Virus record (IMG/VR): IMGVR_UViG_3300036760_000324
Coordinates: 1 to 27,382 of that record
Source: a virus
Reading direction: 5' to 3' (one strand)
Length of the DNA: 27,382 bases
Shown in pieces: positions 1-6,048 of the stretch. The notes beneath the pieces were generated by a model. It did not search any database and was not told the DNA's origin. It saw only the letters and a list, made by a program, of their open reading frames with translations. Made by a program: the position numbers and the translations under genes. Within the stretch, counting starts at the first letter, position 1; each line of letters opens with the position of its first letter.

Positions 1-2
1 TC

Positions 3-257
3 AAGGCCTCCAAGTATGGGACCACGATCCGCGACGTGTTCGACGCGCTCGCGATCACGCTGTCCATCTCGCTGCAACACGGAATCCCTCTGTCCGCGTA
101 TCCCCTCCGCGGCAAGGGCAACGAACTCACTGGCGAGGGGAACGAGCTCATCGACGCCATCATCGGCGCCGTGGAGGAACTGTGCATTCCCACCATTACG
201 TCCGCTCAGTCGCAGAGTTCCACGCCAAGCATGATGCCCCCATCGGCTGCGCCGTAA
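3..257 (+). CDS. C-terminal part of a TSCPD-domain / class II ribonucleotide reductase-related protein (5' end outside window)
   Basis: This open frame enters from the left edge with no start and stops with TAA at 255-257. The visible part carries a stretch with TTIRDVFDALAITLSISLQ followed by HGIPL. It resembles the helical segment of the TSCPD domain found at the C-terminus of B12-dependent ribonucleotide reductases and as stand-alone phage proteins, where the family pattern is roughly 'G-S/T-T-I-x-x-x-x-D-A-x-A-x-x-I-S-x-x-L-Q-H/Y-G-V/I-P-L'. A role in deoxynucleotide supply would fit the pyrophosphohydrolase and dCMP deaminase that follow. The last 76 bases overlap the next gene, and the Ser/Pro-rich tail encoded there is probably unimportant. 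Whether this is the end of a full reductase or a short TSCPD protein cannot be seen. The family call rests on pattern memory only. Confidence 0.5.
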   Translation, partial: KASKYGTTIRDVFDALAITLSISLQHGIPLSAYPLRGKGNELTGEGNELIDAIIGAVEELCIPTITSAQSQSSTPSMMPPSAAP

Positions 258-772
258 AGACGGCCAACCTCTGGGGTCAGGATGCTGGCATCCTCCGTGC
301 CTCCCTCATCTACGAGGAGGCTGGTGAGATCCTGCTCGCGATTCACGACAAGGACGAGCTGGAGTTGGTCGACGGTCTCGGCGACCTGCTCTACGTGATG
401 GCCGGAGCGTACGTCGCTCTCTACGGCAGCATCTACGAGCACGAGGTCGACCTCGCCCTCGGGCGGTTCGGTGGCATCCAGGCCGACCCTCTCTGGTCTC
501 CGAACTCCATCAACGTCATCCGCAACAACGTGGCTCTCTGCGTCGAGACCGCCAACAAGCTGCACATCGATCCCAGCGAGAGGGTTCTCGCCCAAGGGAT
601 CTGGGCAGGTGAGCGGGTGCTCGCGGTCTGCGGCTACGATCCGAAGGCCGTGTTCGACGAGATCCACAAGTCCAACATGACCAAGACGCCCACGAAGGGC
701 GACATCAGGGTGCGCGTCAAGGGTTCCGACTACCGGGCCCCGGACCTCACCCGTTTTCTCAGGGGTGCATGA
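182..772 (+). CDS. MazG-like / phosphoribosyl-ATP pyrophosphohydrolase-like all-alpha NTP pyrophosphatase
   Basis: 196 aa, GTG start with GGAGGA at 173-178 just upstream. The N-terminus has the 'V-x-E-F-H-x-K-x-x-x-P' opening typical of the phage/Cof-associated branch of all-alpha NTP pyrophosphatases. The acidic metal-binding helices are visible as EEAGE (residues 45-49) and DGLGD (64-68). The C-terminus carries the branch-specific FDEIHKSNMTK (158-168) and, near 180-193, the pattern K-G-x-x-Y-x-x-P-D-L. Such enzymes hydrolyse (d)NTPs to monophosphates and pyrophosphate and are thought to clean or rebalance the nucleotide pool. The protein is longer than a minimal MazG domain because about 85 residues separate the acidic motifs from the FDEIHKSNM segment. 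It sits between a reductase-like gene and dCMP deaminase, which supports a nucleotide-metabolism role. Substrate is unknown. Confidence 0.75.
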   Translation: MHSHHYVRSVAEFHAKHDAPIGCAVKTANLWGQDAGILRASLIYEEAGEILLAIHDKDELELVDGLGDLLYVMAGAYVALYGSIYEHEVDLALGRFGGIQADPLWSPNSINVIRNNVALCVETANKLHIDPSERVLAQGIWAGERVLAVCGYDPKAVFDEIHKSNMTKTPTKGDIRVRVKGSDYRAPDLTRFLRGA

Positions 773-918
773 TGGACGATCTGCTGCAGCAGATGAAGAT
801 GGCCATGGAGTCGCAGATGAACTGCGAGGTCGAGGTCACCGGTGAGGACGAGCTCTCGCTCTCCGTCACCGAGGGCGAGGAGACCAAGACCTACACGATC
901 ACGGTCCGCGAGGACTAG
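772..918 (+). CDS. small acidic protein, function unknown (48 aa)
   Basis: ATG at 772 shares its A with the TGA stop of the upstream gene (TGATG), and the frame runs to TAG at 916-918. The product begins MDDLLQQMKMAMESQ and continues as a strongly acidic, Thr/Glu-rich segment ending in VRED. It has no cysteines, membrane segment or motif I recognise. The stop/start overlap on the left and the 5-bp gap to the deaminase start on the right, with the next ribosome site AGGAG overlapping its stop codon, argue that this is a real translated gene in the nucleotide-metabolism operon. Confidence 0.6.
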   Translation: MDDLLQQMKMAMESQMNCEVEVTGEDELSLSVTEGEETKTYTITVRED

Positions 919-923
919 GAGCA

Positions 924-1322
924 GTGAAGGACAAGCTCCTCCGTCTGCACGCAGACTTCGCCACGCGAGTGGCGGAACTGTCGCACTGCATTCGACAACA
1001 GAACGCGTGCGTGCTGACATCCCTCGACGGGGAGCGGGTTCTCGCGTTCGGGTACAATGGGACGTGGAGGGGCGGACCCAACACGTGCACAGGTCCTAAC
1101 GAACCCGGTCGCTGCGAGTGCATCCACGCTGAGGTGAATGCTCTCATCAAGAGTCGTTCCCAAGAGGACTTCGCCGTCTTCGTCACCACGAGTCCCTGCG
1201 TGAACTGCGCACGGTGTCTCGTCAACTCAGGGTGCAAGATGGTGGTTTGCGGTCAGGCGTACCGCCTTACGGATAGCATAGCGCTCCTCCAAGGAGCGGG
1301 AGTGGAGGTTTCCTTTGTTTGA
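924..1322 (+). CDS. dCMP/cytidine deaminase-family protein
   Basis: 132 aa, GTG start, preceded by AGGAG at 917-921. The zinc-dependent deaminase signature is complete: HAE at residues 68-70 (His ligand and catalytic Glu) and PCVNC at 91-95 (two Cys ligands). The segment GYNGTWRGGPN near 44-53 and the Cys-rich C-x-C just before the HAE motif are typical of phage dCMP deaminases, which also carry a structural zinc site. The usual reaction is dCMP to dUMP, feeding dTMP synthesis. It could instead be a related cytidine or guanine deaminase, as specificity cannot be read from motifs. It closes the first operon: after its stop there are about 145 bases without a gene. Confidence 0.82.
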   Translation: MKDKLLRLHADFATRVAELSHCIRQQNACVLTSLDGERVLAFGYNGTWRGGPNTCTGPNEPGRCECIHAEVNALIKSRSQEDFAVFVTTSPCVNCARCLVNSGCKMVVCGQAYRLTDSIALLQGAGVEVSFV

Positions 1323-1327
1323 GGAAA

Positions 1328-1348
1328 GGAAAGGAAAACATCCTTTTT
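1328..1348 (+). terminator. weak U-rich hairpin after the deaminase gene
   Basis: A1330-A1335 (AAAGGA) pairs with T1341-T1346 (TCCTTT) across the 5-nt loop AAACA, with two possible G-T pairs extending it to 1328 and 1348. The 3' arm runs into five T's. It begins 6 nt after the deaminase stop and could be a weak intrinsic terminator. The stem is short and A/T-rich, and the same bases belong to the AGGA/TCCT repeat tract, so the pairing may be a by-product of the repeats. Confidence 0.3.
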
Positions 1349-1390
1349 ATTCCTCGACATTCCTTCTCACTCCTCGCGTTTCCTCTGGTA
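1341..1390. repeat. five TCCT units at exact 10-bp spacing, preceded by three AGGA units at 5-bp spacing
   Basis: TCCT occurs at 1341, 1351, 1361, 1371 and 1381, i.e. five consecutive 10-bp units whose other six bases vary (for example TCCTTTTTAT, TCCTCGACAT, TCCTTCTCAC). Just to the left, the inverse AGGA occurs at 1322, 1327 and 1332. The spacing is close to one DNA turn, so every TCCT would face the same side of the helix. The array ends next to a possible -10 element and precedes the ParB-domain gene, so it may be a binding site for that protein or another regulator. Confidence 0.6.
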
Positions 1391-1394
1391 AGAT
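1386..1394 (+). promoter_or_regulatory. possible extended -10 promoter for the ParB-domain operon
   Basis: TGGTAAGAT fits an extended -10 (TGn followed by TAAGAT, 4 of 6 matches to TATAAT). No convincing -35 hexamer lies 16-18 bp upstream, where the TCCT array is instead. Transcription would start near 1400 and give a leader of about 65 nt before the ParB-domain gene. The low-GC local sequence stands out in this GC-rich window. Without host sigma-factor knowledge this stays tentative. Confidence 0.35.
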
Positions 1395-1419
1395 AGATGT
1401 GAAGTTCGGGTGGTGTCGA

Positions 1420-1434
1420 GGGGCACGGTGCCCC
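1420..1434. promoter_or_regulatory. 15-bp palindrome GGGGCACGGTGCCCC, candidate operator
   Basis: Two perfect 7-bp arms (GGGGCAC and GTGCCCC) flank one central G, 33 bp upstream of the ParB-domain start codon. As DNA it looks like a dimer-binding operator or a parS-like site; as RNA a 1-nt loop cannot form, so an RNA hairpin would have to open inner pairs. It lies downstream of the proposed -10, where a bound repressor would block transcription. Confidence 0.45.
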
Positions 1435-1466
1435 GAGAAGAAGCCCGACAGACGGAGGTCTCAGTC

Positions 1467-2399
1467 ATGACGATTCGTGTCGCAGTGTTGGCGCTCGCCA
1501 ACATCGTCCCGCCGAAGGTCGCCCTTCGGACCGTGGACAAGGAAGACAGCAAGGGGGCGTACAAGGGGCTCGTGGCCTCGATCGCCGAGTCGGGTCTGCT
1601 CAACCCGATCGCCGTCAAGGAGGCGAAGATCAAGGATGAGCAGACCGGCGTCGAGCGGGACATGTACCAGATCATCGACGGTCTCCAGCGCTACTGCGCG
1701 TGCGTCGACGCGGGGCTGACGGAGATCCCCGTCCAGATCCTCGACGCCGACGAGGCCGAGGCTCTGGAGCTGCAGATCGAGGGCAACGTCCACAAGATCG
1801 AGACGAAGCCGATCCAGTACTCGAAGCAGCTGCTCAAGATCCTCGCCGCGCACCCCGAGCGCACCGTCAAGGTGCAGGCCAGCCGTCTCTCGAAGTCCGA
1901 GGGCTGGCTCAAGGACAAGCTGCGCCTGCAGAAGCTGATCCCCGAGGCGCAGACGCTCGTGGACGACGGCAAGATCCCGCTGAGCTCGGCGTACATCCTC
2001 GCCAAGCTCGACGACGATGAGCAGGACGAGTGGCTGGAGAAGGCGCAGACGCTGGCGCCCGACCAGTTCATGCCGCAGGTCGCGAACCGCATCAACGAGC
2101 TGAAGAAGCTCCACAAGGACGACCCGAAGCCGGAGCGCAAGCCGACGCCGCTGATCCGCAAGAAGGGCGAGATCCTGGAGATGTTCGCCAACCTCCCCGC
2201 TGAGCCGGCGGACGAGGCGGCGCGGGGCTTCAAGAAGGCCCTCGAGTGGATCGTCCAGATGGACGAGGCCAGCATCGCGGCCTGGCACGCGAAGGAGGCC
2301 GAGGAGACCGCGAAGCGCGAGGCGCGCAAGGCCGAGAAGGCGAAGGAGAAGGCTTCGAAGAAGTCCGAGCTCCCGAGCATCGACGACCTCCTGAAGTAG
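1467..2399 (+). CDS. ParB/Spo0J-like domain DNA-binding protein
   Basis: 310 aa from ATG 1467, which has GGAGG at 1454-1458 with 8-nt spacing; the frame stays open to 1410 but those starts lack a ribosome site. ParB N-terminal motifs are visible in order: S-I-A-E-S-G-L-L-N-P-I-A-V (box I-like), YQIIDGLQRY (in place of the GERR region) and EGNVHKIE (in place of E-N-x-H-R). A helical middle with IPLSSAYILAKL follows, where ParB proteins carry their helix-turn-helix. The last 45 residues are a charged Glu/Lys/Ala helix, probably coiled coil. ParB-type domains bind specific DNA and many are CTP switches; phage versions act in partition, transcription control or as nucleases. No ParA is in the window, so regulation or a DNA-processing role is at least as likely as partition. 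Direct repeats and a palindrome lie immediately upstream. Confidence 0.75.
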   Translation: MTIRVAVLALANIVPPKVALRTVDKEDSKGAYKGLVASIAESGLLNPIAVKEAKIKDEQTGVERDMYQIIDGLQRYCACVDAGLTEIPVQILDADEAEALELQIEGNVHKIETKPIQYSKQLLKILAAHPERTVKVQASRLSKSEGWLKDKLRLQKLIPEAQTLVDDGKIPLSSAYILAKLDDDEQDEWLEKAQTLAPDQFMPQVANRINELKKLHKDDPKPERKPTPLIRKKGEILEMFANLPAEPADEAARGFKKALEWIVQMDEASIAAWHAKEAEETAKREARKAEKAKEKASKKSELPSIDDLLK

Positions 2400-2454
2400 C
2401 CGAAGGCCTCCGGCCTCTCGACTACGCGCGTCCCGCCCTTGACGAAATGAGGGT

Positions 2455-2484
2455 AGCCGCTGGAGCCTCCGGGTTCCAGCGGCT
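2455..2484 (+). terminator. strong 10-bp hairpin after the ParB-domain gene
   Basis: AGCCGCTGGA (2455-2464) and TCCAGCGGCT (2475-2484) pair perfectly around a 10-nt loop. No T-run follows. Smaller hairpins flank it: AGGCC/GGCCT at 2404-2416 and GGAGGA/TCCTCC at 2495-2515. The 157-bp gap between stop 2399 and start 2557 therefore holds three nested or serial stems, and may act as a terminator without U-tract, a processing site or an mRNA stabiliser. I see no promoter in it. Confidence 0.4.
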
Positions 2485-2556
2485 CGCGTAGTTGGGAGGA
2501 CTGGTGTTCTCCTCCGACCGGCGCGGACTCGCCGAGACGAAAGAAGAGGACCTGAC

Positions 2557-3231
2557 ATGAGTGAAGAGAAGTCCGCCACCGACATGGTGGTCACCGGCAG
2601 TCAGCTCGACGCCGATTCGGCGATGAAGCTGGTCAACGAGATGAGCGAGGGCAACTACGTCCCGCGCATCGATCTCCTCCAGGCCGGCAGCGCCGCCCGG
2701 CGTTCCGGCGTCGGCAACGACGGGGAGTTCGTGCACAACGGCAGCACGAACCTCAGCAAGCAGTTCGTCGGTGTGTTCGCCGACTGGCGTCCGCACGCGA
2801 TCATGTTCGACGAGGACGGCAACGTCATCGCGGAGTCGTTCGACCCCGCGAGCGAGGTGTTCAAGTCGATCAAGGCCAAGGAGGCCGGTCCGAAGGTGAA
2901 GGGCGAACGGCCCGGATCCGGCGCCGACTTCCTCACGTGGATCCCGGAGCACGGGGTGTTCGGCATTCTCCCGTTGCTCAAGACCGCGCGCCGGCACATC
3001 AAGCCGGCGTACACGCTGCTGATGCAGAAGAAGCCGGCGGTCATCACCAGCCAGCTCGTCGAGGCTCGCGGTTACGCGTGGATGTCGCCGAACATCAGCG
3101 CGTTCCAGGGCAGCATCGACGCCCAGAAGGGACCGCTGCCGGAGCTCACGGAGAAGGCGACCCGCCTCTTCCGTTCCGGCGGACAGGTCGAACCGGCCGA
3201 GGCCGCTCCCGCCGACGGTCGTCCCAGGTAG
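2557..3231 (+). CDS. unknown 224-aa phage protein, possibly a DNA-binding replication factor
   Basis: ATG start with AGAGGA at 2545-2550. I do not recognise the family with certainty. The pattern Y-V-P-R-I-D-L-L-Q-A-G-S near residues 34-45 and a later hydrophobic strand region (WIPEHGVFGILPLLKTARR, about 128-146) suggest a beta-rich fold. The general layout reminds me of phage single-stranded-DNA-binding proteins, but the C-terminus is Pro/Ala/Arg and lacks the acidic tail of classical SSB. It has no cysteines and no membrane segment. Codon use is strongly biased to G/C-ending codons, like the ParB-domain gene before it and the tail tube gene, which hints at high expression. It stands as its own translational unit between two hairpin-containing gaps, just before the replication genes. 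Confidence 0.55.
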   Translation: MSEEKSATDMVVTGSQLDADSAMKLVNEMSEGNYVPRIDLLQAGSAARRSGVGNDGEFVHNGSTNLSKQFVGVFADWRPHAIMFDEDGNVIAESFDPASEVFKSIKAKEAGPKVKGERPGSGADFLTWIPEHGVFGILPLLKTARRHIKPAYTLLMQKKPAVITSQLVEARGYAWMSPNISAFQGSIDAQKGPLPELTEKATRLFRSGGQVEPAEAAPADGRPR

Positions 3232-3331
3232 TGAAGCTCTTCATGGGTGTAGAGCTAAAAGCACCCCGCGAGTCTCCGATCTCCTAGCTCTCTCCCCAGA
3301 GGGCCTCCGTTCGGAACCACGAAGACCCACG

Positions 3332-3359
3332 AGCCACCCGGTGAGGAGACCGGGTGGCT
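3332..3359 (+). terminator. perfect 11-bp hairpin ahead of the helicase gene
   Basis: AGCCACCCGGT (3332-3342) pairs perfectly with ACCGGGTGGCT (3349-3359) around the loop GAGGAG. No T-run follows. It ends 22 nt before the helicase ATG and 9 nt before its ribosome site, so it could be a terminator or attenuator, or it could shape translation of the helicase; the loop itself is Shine-Dalgarno-like. The rest of the 150-bp gap (3232-3381) contains a weaker AGAGCTA/TAGCTCT pair (3251-3257 with 3285-3291) and no ORF or clear promoter. Confidence 0.45.
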
Positions 3360-3381
3360 TAGGGCATTGGAGGGTCGCAGT

Positions 3382-5202
3382 ATGCCGGCAGTCAAACTCA
3401 AGGCGGGTGGCTTCCTAGTCCCCGTGGAGTTGACAGAGTACGGGGAGAACTGGGAGCTCGCGTTCCGCTACAACAAGGCGCTTCTGGACGAAGTCAAGTC
3501 CATGGAGGGTGCCCGCTGGAACCCATCCCAGAAGACCTGGACGGTCAAGCGCTCCGCGCGCAACAAGTTCGCCCTAGGCTTCATGCTCGGGAAGCCTGTG
3601 TTCGCCCCGTACGACGCACCTCTCGCGTACGTGAAGCCGAACCGCCCCGAACCTTGTGGGCACAAGATGCACCCGAACGGTCCTTGCCCGGTCTGCGGTT
3701 GTGCGTTCTGTCTCGGCAAGCACCAGATGGTGATGCTGAGCCACGTGATCACCCGCAAGCGCAGTATCCTGGCAGGCAAACCGGGAACCGGTAAGACGCT
3801 GGTGGCCATGGAGTTCATGGAGCTCACGAACCAACACCGTGATCTCCCGTGGTACATCGCTCCCGACTCAGGCCTTCAAGCGGTGATCGCGGACTTCCGC
3901 AAGCATCGCCTTGCGGTGCAGCCGCGACTCATGACCTACGACGGCCTCAAGAAGGAGTTGTCGAACTGGAAGGTCGGTCAGGCTCCACCGCGACGCGTCA
4001 TCATGGATGAGTCCTCTCGCGTCAAGGGTCACAAGACCCAGCGATCGGAGGCGGCGCTCTACCTTTCCCAGAGCATGGAGAACCATTGGAAGGGTGAGGA
4101 GTTCCTGATCGAGATGTCAGGCACGCCTGATCCCAACGAACCGGTGGACTGGTGGATGCAGTGTGAGATCGCGCGTCCTGGCTACCTCAAAGAACCGAGC
4201 TGGTATGCCGAACGTAAGCGCTTGGCGATCATTGAAGAACGGCAGGGGATGAATGGCCACTACCCTCATCTTCTCCAATGGAAGGACGGGTCTGAGTGTC
4301 TCGCCTGTAAGGAGAAGGCCGCGCAGCACGCGGCGCAACAGGCTGAGCTTGGCAAGTTGGACGATGACCCGAATAAGCAGGCACTTCTCGAGTCGATCAT
4401 GTTCAAGGAGTTCGACGCGGAGAACTGCCCGCACTGCAAGGGCACCGGTCGCGTTCCGGACGAAGTGGGTCTGCTATCGAAACGTCTCGACGGGTTGGTA
4501 CTGAAGGTAGAGAAGCCAGACCTGCCCGCGAAGATCTACCGAAGGATACAGTGCGAGGTCCCACCCGATCTCCTGCGTGCGGCCGAGATGATCGCGATGA
4601 CGAGCGAGAACGCTCTCGACGCGCTGAACCGACTCCGCCAGCTCTCGGACGGCTTCCTGTATGACAAGGAGACCCATGAGCCGAAGTACGCCGGTGGTGC
4701 GAAGGAGAAGATCCTCCGCAACCTTCTCGATGAGTACAGTGATCAAGGGCGTGTCATCATCTACGCCGCGTACACCGCCTCGATCAACCGTATCAAGGCG
4801 GTCTGCGAAGAGGAAGGTTGGCTCGTCTGGAAGTATGACGGTAAGAGTCTCGAGACTTGGGACGGTCGTGACTTTCAGTCTGCCTACTCGGCTTTCCAAG
4901 ATCGAAAGGGTTTCCCTCCAAAGATTGCTTACGTTGCTCACCCGAAGAAAGGGGCAATGGCACTCACTCTTACAGCCGCCGTCTGTGCCATCTTCTTCTC
5001 CAATGACTTCGAGGGTGAAAGCCGGGAACAAGGTGAAGATCGTATTCACCGCATCGGGATGGATCTCGATCTCGGCGCTACCATCATCGACATCCTGAAC
5101 CTCGGCACCGACCTACTCGTTCTCGAGCGACTGATCACGAAGCGAACCATGTCCGGTCTCACGATCCAACATGTGACCTCTGCCCTCAAGCTGGCAGCAT
5201 GA
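3382..5202 (+). CDS. SNF2-family (SMARCAL1/HARP-like) DNA helicase/translocase
   Basis: 606 aa from ATG 3382 with GGAGGG at 3369-3374; an in-frame TTG at 3367 is less likely. Helicase motifs appear in order: Walker A GKPGTGKT (132-139), Walker B-like MDESS (208-212), SGTPDP (246-251, motif III), GRVIIYAAYTASINRI (456-471, motif IV region) and EQGEDRIHRIGM (549-560, motif VI). The N-terminal segment RYNKALLDEVKSMEG then ARWNPSQKTW (29-53) resembles the HARP domain of SMARCAL1-type annealing helicases. Cysteines cluster at 92-110 and in two pairs at C306/C309 and C349/C352, the second pair in a DnaJ-like CPHCKGTG, so zinc binding is likely. It would move on double-stranded or forked DNA during replication or repair. 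It starts the train of overlapping replication genes. Confidence 0.85.
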   Translation: MPAVKLKAGGFLVPVELTEYGENWELAFRYNKALLDEVKSMEGARWNPSQKTWTVKRSARNKFALGFMLGKPVFAPYDAPLAYVKPNRPEPCGHKMHPNGPCPVCGCAFCLGKHQMVMLSHVITRKRSILAGKPGTGKTLVAMEFMELTNQHRDLPWYIAPDSGLQAVIADFRKHRLAVQPRLMTYDGLKKELSNWKVGQAPPRRVIMDESSRVKGHKTQRSEAALYLSQSMENHWKGEEFLIEMSGTPDPNEPVDWWMQCEIARPGYLKEPSWYAERKRLAIIEERQGMNGHYPHLLQWKDGSECLACKEKAAQHAAQQAELGKLDDDPNKQALLESIMFKEFDAENCPHCKGTGRVPDEVGLLSKRLDGLVLKVEKPDLPAKIYRRIQCEVPPDLLRAAEMIAMTSENALDALNRLRQLSDGFLYDKETHEPKYAGGAKEKILRNLLDEYSDQGRVIIYAAYTASINRIKAVCEEEGWLVWKYDGKSLETWDGRDFQSAYSAFQDRKGFPPKIAYVAHPKKGAMALTLTAAVCAIFFSNDFEGESREQGEDRIHRIGMDLDLGATIIDILNLGTDLLVLERLITKRTMSGLTIQHVTSALKLAA

Positions 5203-5390
5203 TGATCGTTGAACCGATCTTCCACGACGACGGTAAGACTCCGTGGATCGCGATAGGCTGCCCGTTCCAGGGTTGCAAGCACAAGTTCAAGGTCACCTGG
5301 ATGATCCCGACGGGACTGGTGGGTTTCAACCTGATGAACTACCATCTCATGCTGATGATCAAGAAGCACATCATGGCGGAGCACAAGTGA
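5199..5390 (+). CDS. small Cys/His protein, possible zinc finger (63 aa)
   Basis: ATG at 5199 (or the adjacent ATG 5202) overlaps the helicase stop, so it is probably translated by coupling. The only notable pattern is C21-x4-C26 and H49-x7-H57, which could form a C2H2 zinc site, with a hydrophobic Met/Leu-rich helix (NLMNYHLMLMI) between. Function unknown. Its position next to a helicase with its own zinc motifs is consistent with a DNA-binding accessory, but that is inference. Confidence 0.6.
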   Translation: MMIVEPIFHDDGKTPWIAIGCPFQGCKHKFKVTWMIPTGLVGFNLMNYHLMLMIKKHIMAEHK

Positions 5391-5851
5391 TCACCTTTCT
5401 CCCCAGCAAGAACTTCACCGTCTGCTCGAAGGCGCTCGATGATGCGAGGCTTGTCGCGCAGGTCGGTGAGGCGCGCATCATCCTCGAGGCCATCCTCGCG
5501 GGCTCGCAGATCGGGCAACCGGCCTTCGACATGTGGCGTCCGTATCCCGGTCATCTCGCGATCTACGGCCTCGTGATGTGTGGCGAGCACGCGATCCGCT
5601 TCTCCCCTCGCAAGGAGAGGGTCCTTTTCATCCAGCATACGCCTCAATGGTTCTATGCGGAGCAGATCTTTGACACTCGCCGGGATCCGCCGTGGCTCGG
5701 CGACAAGCGCCTCCACCTGTCCCATATCAGAAGTCTCTTCAACAAGGACCCCACGAAGTACGCGAAGTGGCACGACATCGTCAACCACCCCAACGTGCAG
5801 TGCTGTATCGGCTGCAATTACTGGTGGCCAACCCATGCTGGTGTCATGTGA
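5387..5851 (+). CDS. pyrimidine dimer DNA glycosylase-like protein (MSMEG_6728/DenV-related)
   Basis: 154 aa from GTG 5387, which overlaps the preceding TGA; the frame is open further upstream but that part reads as a shadow of the previous gene. The family pattern is clear: T-F-L-P at the N-terminus, then LDDARLVAQVGEARIIL (a variant of L-D-x-R-R-L-x-K-Q-R-x-E), FDMWRPYPGHLAIYGL (M-W-x-x-Y), DPPWLGD and LSHIRSLFNKDPTKYAKW, ending in Y-W-W-P. In T4 DenV this fold removes UV-induced thymine dimers. The Lys-Gln normally seen after L-D-x-R-R-L is Val-Ala-Gln here, so activity is not assured. The Cys-rich end (CCIGC) is an addition. It would act in DNA repair beside the polymerase and ligase. Confidence 0.65.
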   Translation: MITFLPSKNFTVCSKALDDARLVAQVGEARIILEAILAGSQIGQPAFDMWRPYPGHLAIYGLVMCGEHAIRFSPRKERVLFIQHTPQWFYAEQIFDTRRDPPWLGDKRLHLSHIRSLFNKDPTKYAKWHDIVNHPNVQCCIGCNYWWPTHAGVM

Positions 5852-6048
5852 ACTATATCCGTGTAATCGAGATCGACGCGGTAGCCATCCACCCAAAACA
5901 GTTCGGCGGGTGTGGTGGTGATCTGAAGCCAGTTCAACTCTGCTGCGTGAACGGAGATCAGTTCACGCTATGGTGGACCTCCGTCAAGAGCAACACGTCG
6001 CTTGACTTCTATAAGTGCGACAAGTGTGGAGAGATCGTGGCGGCATGA
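5848..6048 (+). CDS. small zinc-ribbon-like protein (66 aa)
   Basis: GTG at 5848 overlaps the upstream TGA (GTGA). The product has a GGCGG segment at about 20-24, a CC pair near 32 and a C-terminal YKCDKCGE, a knuckle typical of small zinc ribbons. No enzyme motif is visible. The tail NTSLDFYKCDKCG resembles the tail of the 8,631-8,921 product (NTSYKCGKCG), suggesting the two share a zinc-binding ending. Confidence 0.6.
   Translation: MNYIRVIEIDAVAIHPKQFGGCGGDLKPVQLCCVNGDQFTLWWTSVKSNTSLDFYKCDKCGEIVAA

Noticed and set aside
1351-1390. A CRISPR-like or iteron array
   Set aside because: Only four of each ten bases are conserved and there are no long identical repeats or spacers.
2439-2467. TTGACG as a -35 element before the 224-aa gene
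   Set aside because: No -10-like hexamer lies 16-18 bp downstream; the region is instead filled by a hairpin.
1461-2594. 377-aa minus-strand open frame
   Set aside because: Mirror of the ParB-domain gene; Leu/Arg-rich shadow composition and no promoter or ribosome site.
5243-5386. N-terminal extension of the dimer-glycosylase-like gene
   Set aside because: Those 48 residues overlap the preceding small gene and do not resemble the family; GTG 5387 matches the family start and overlaps the stop.
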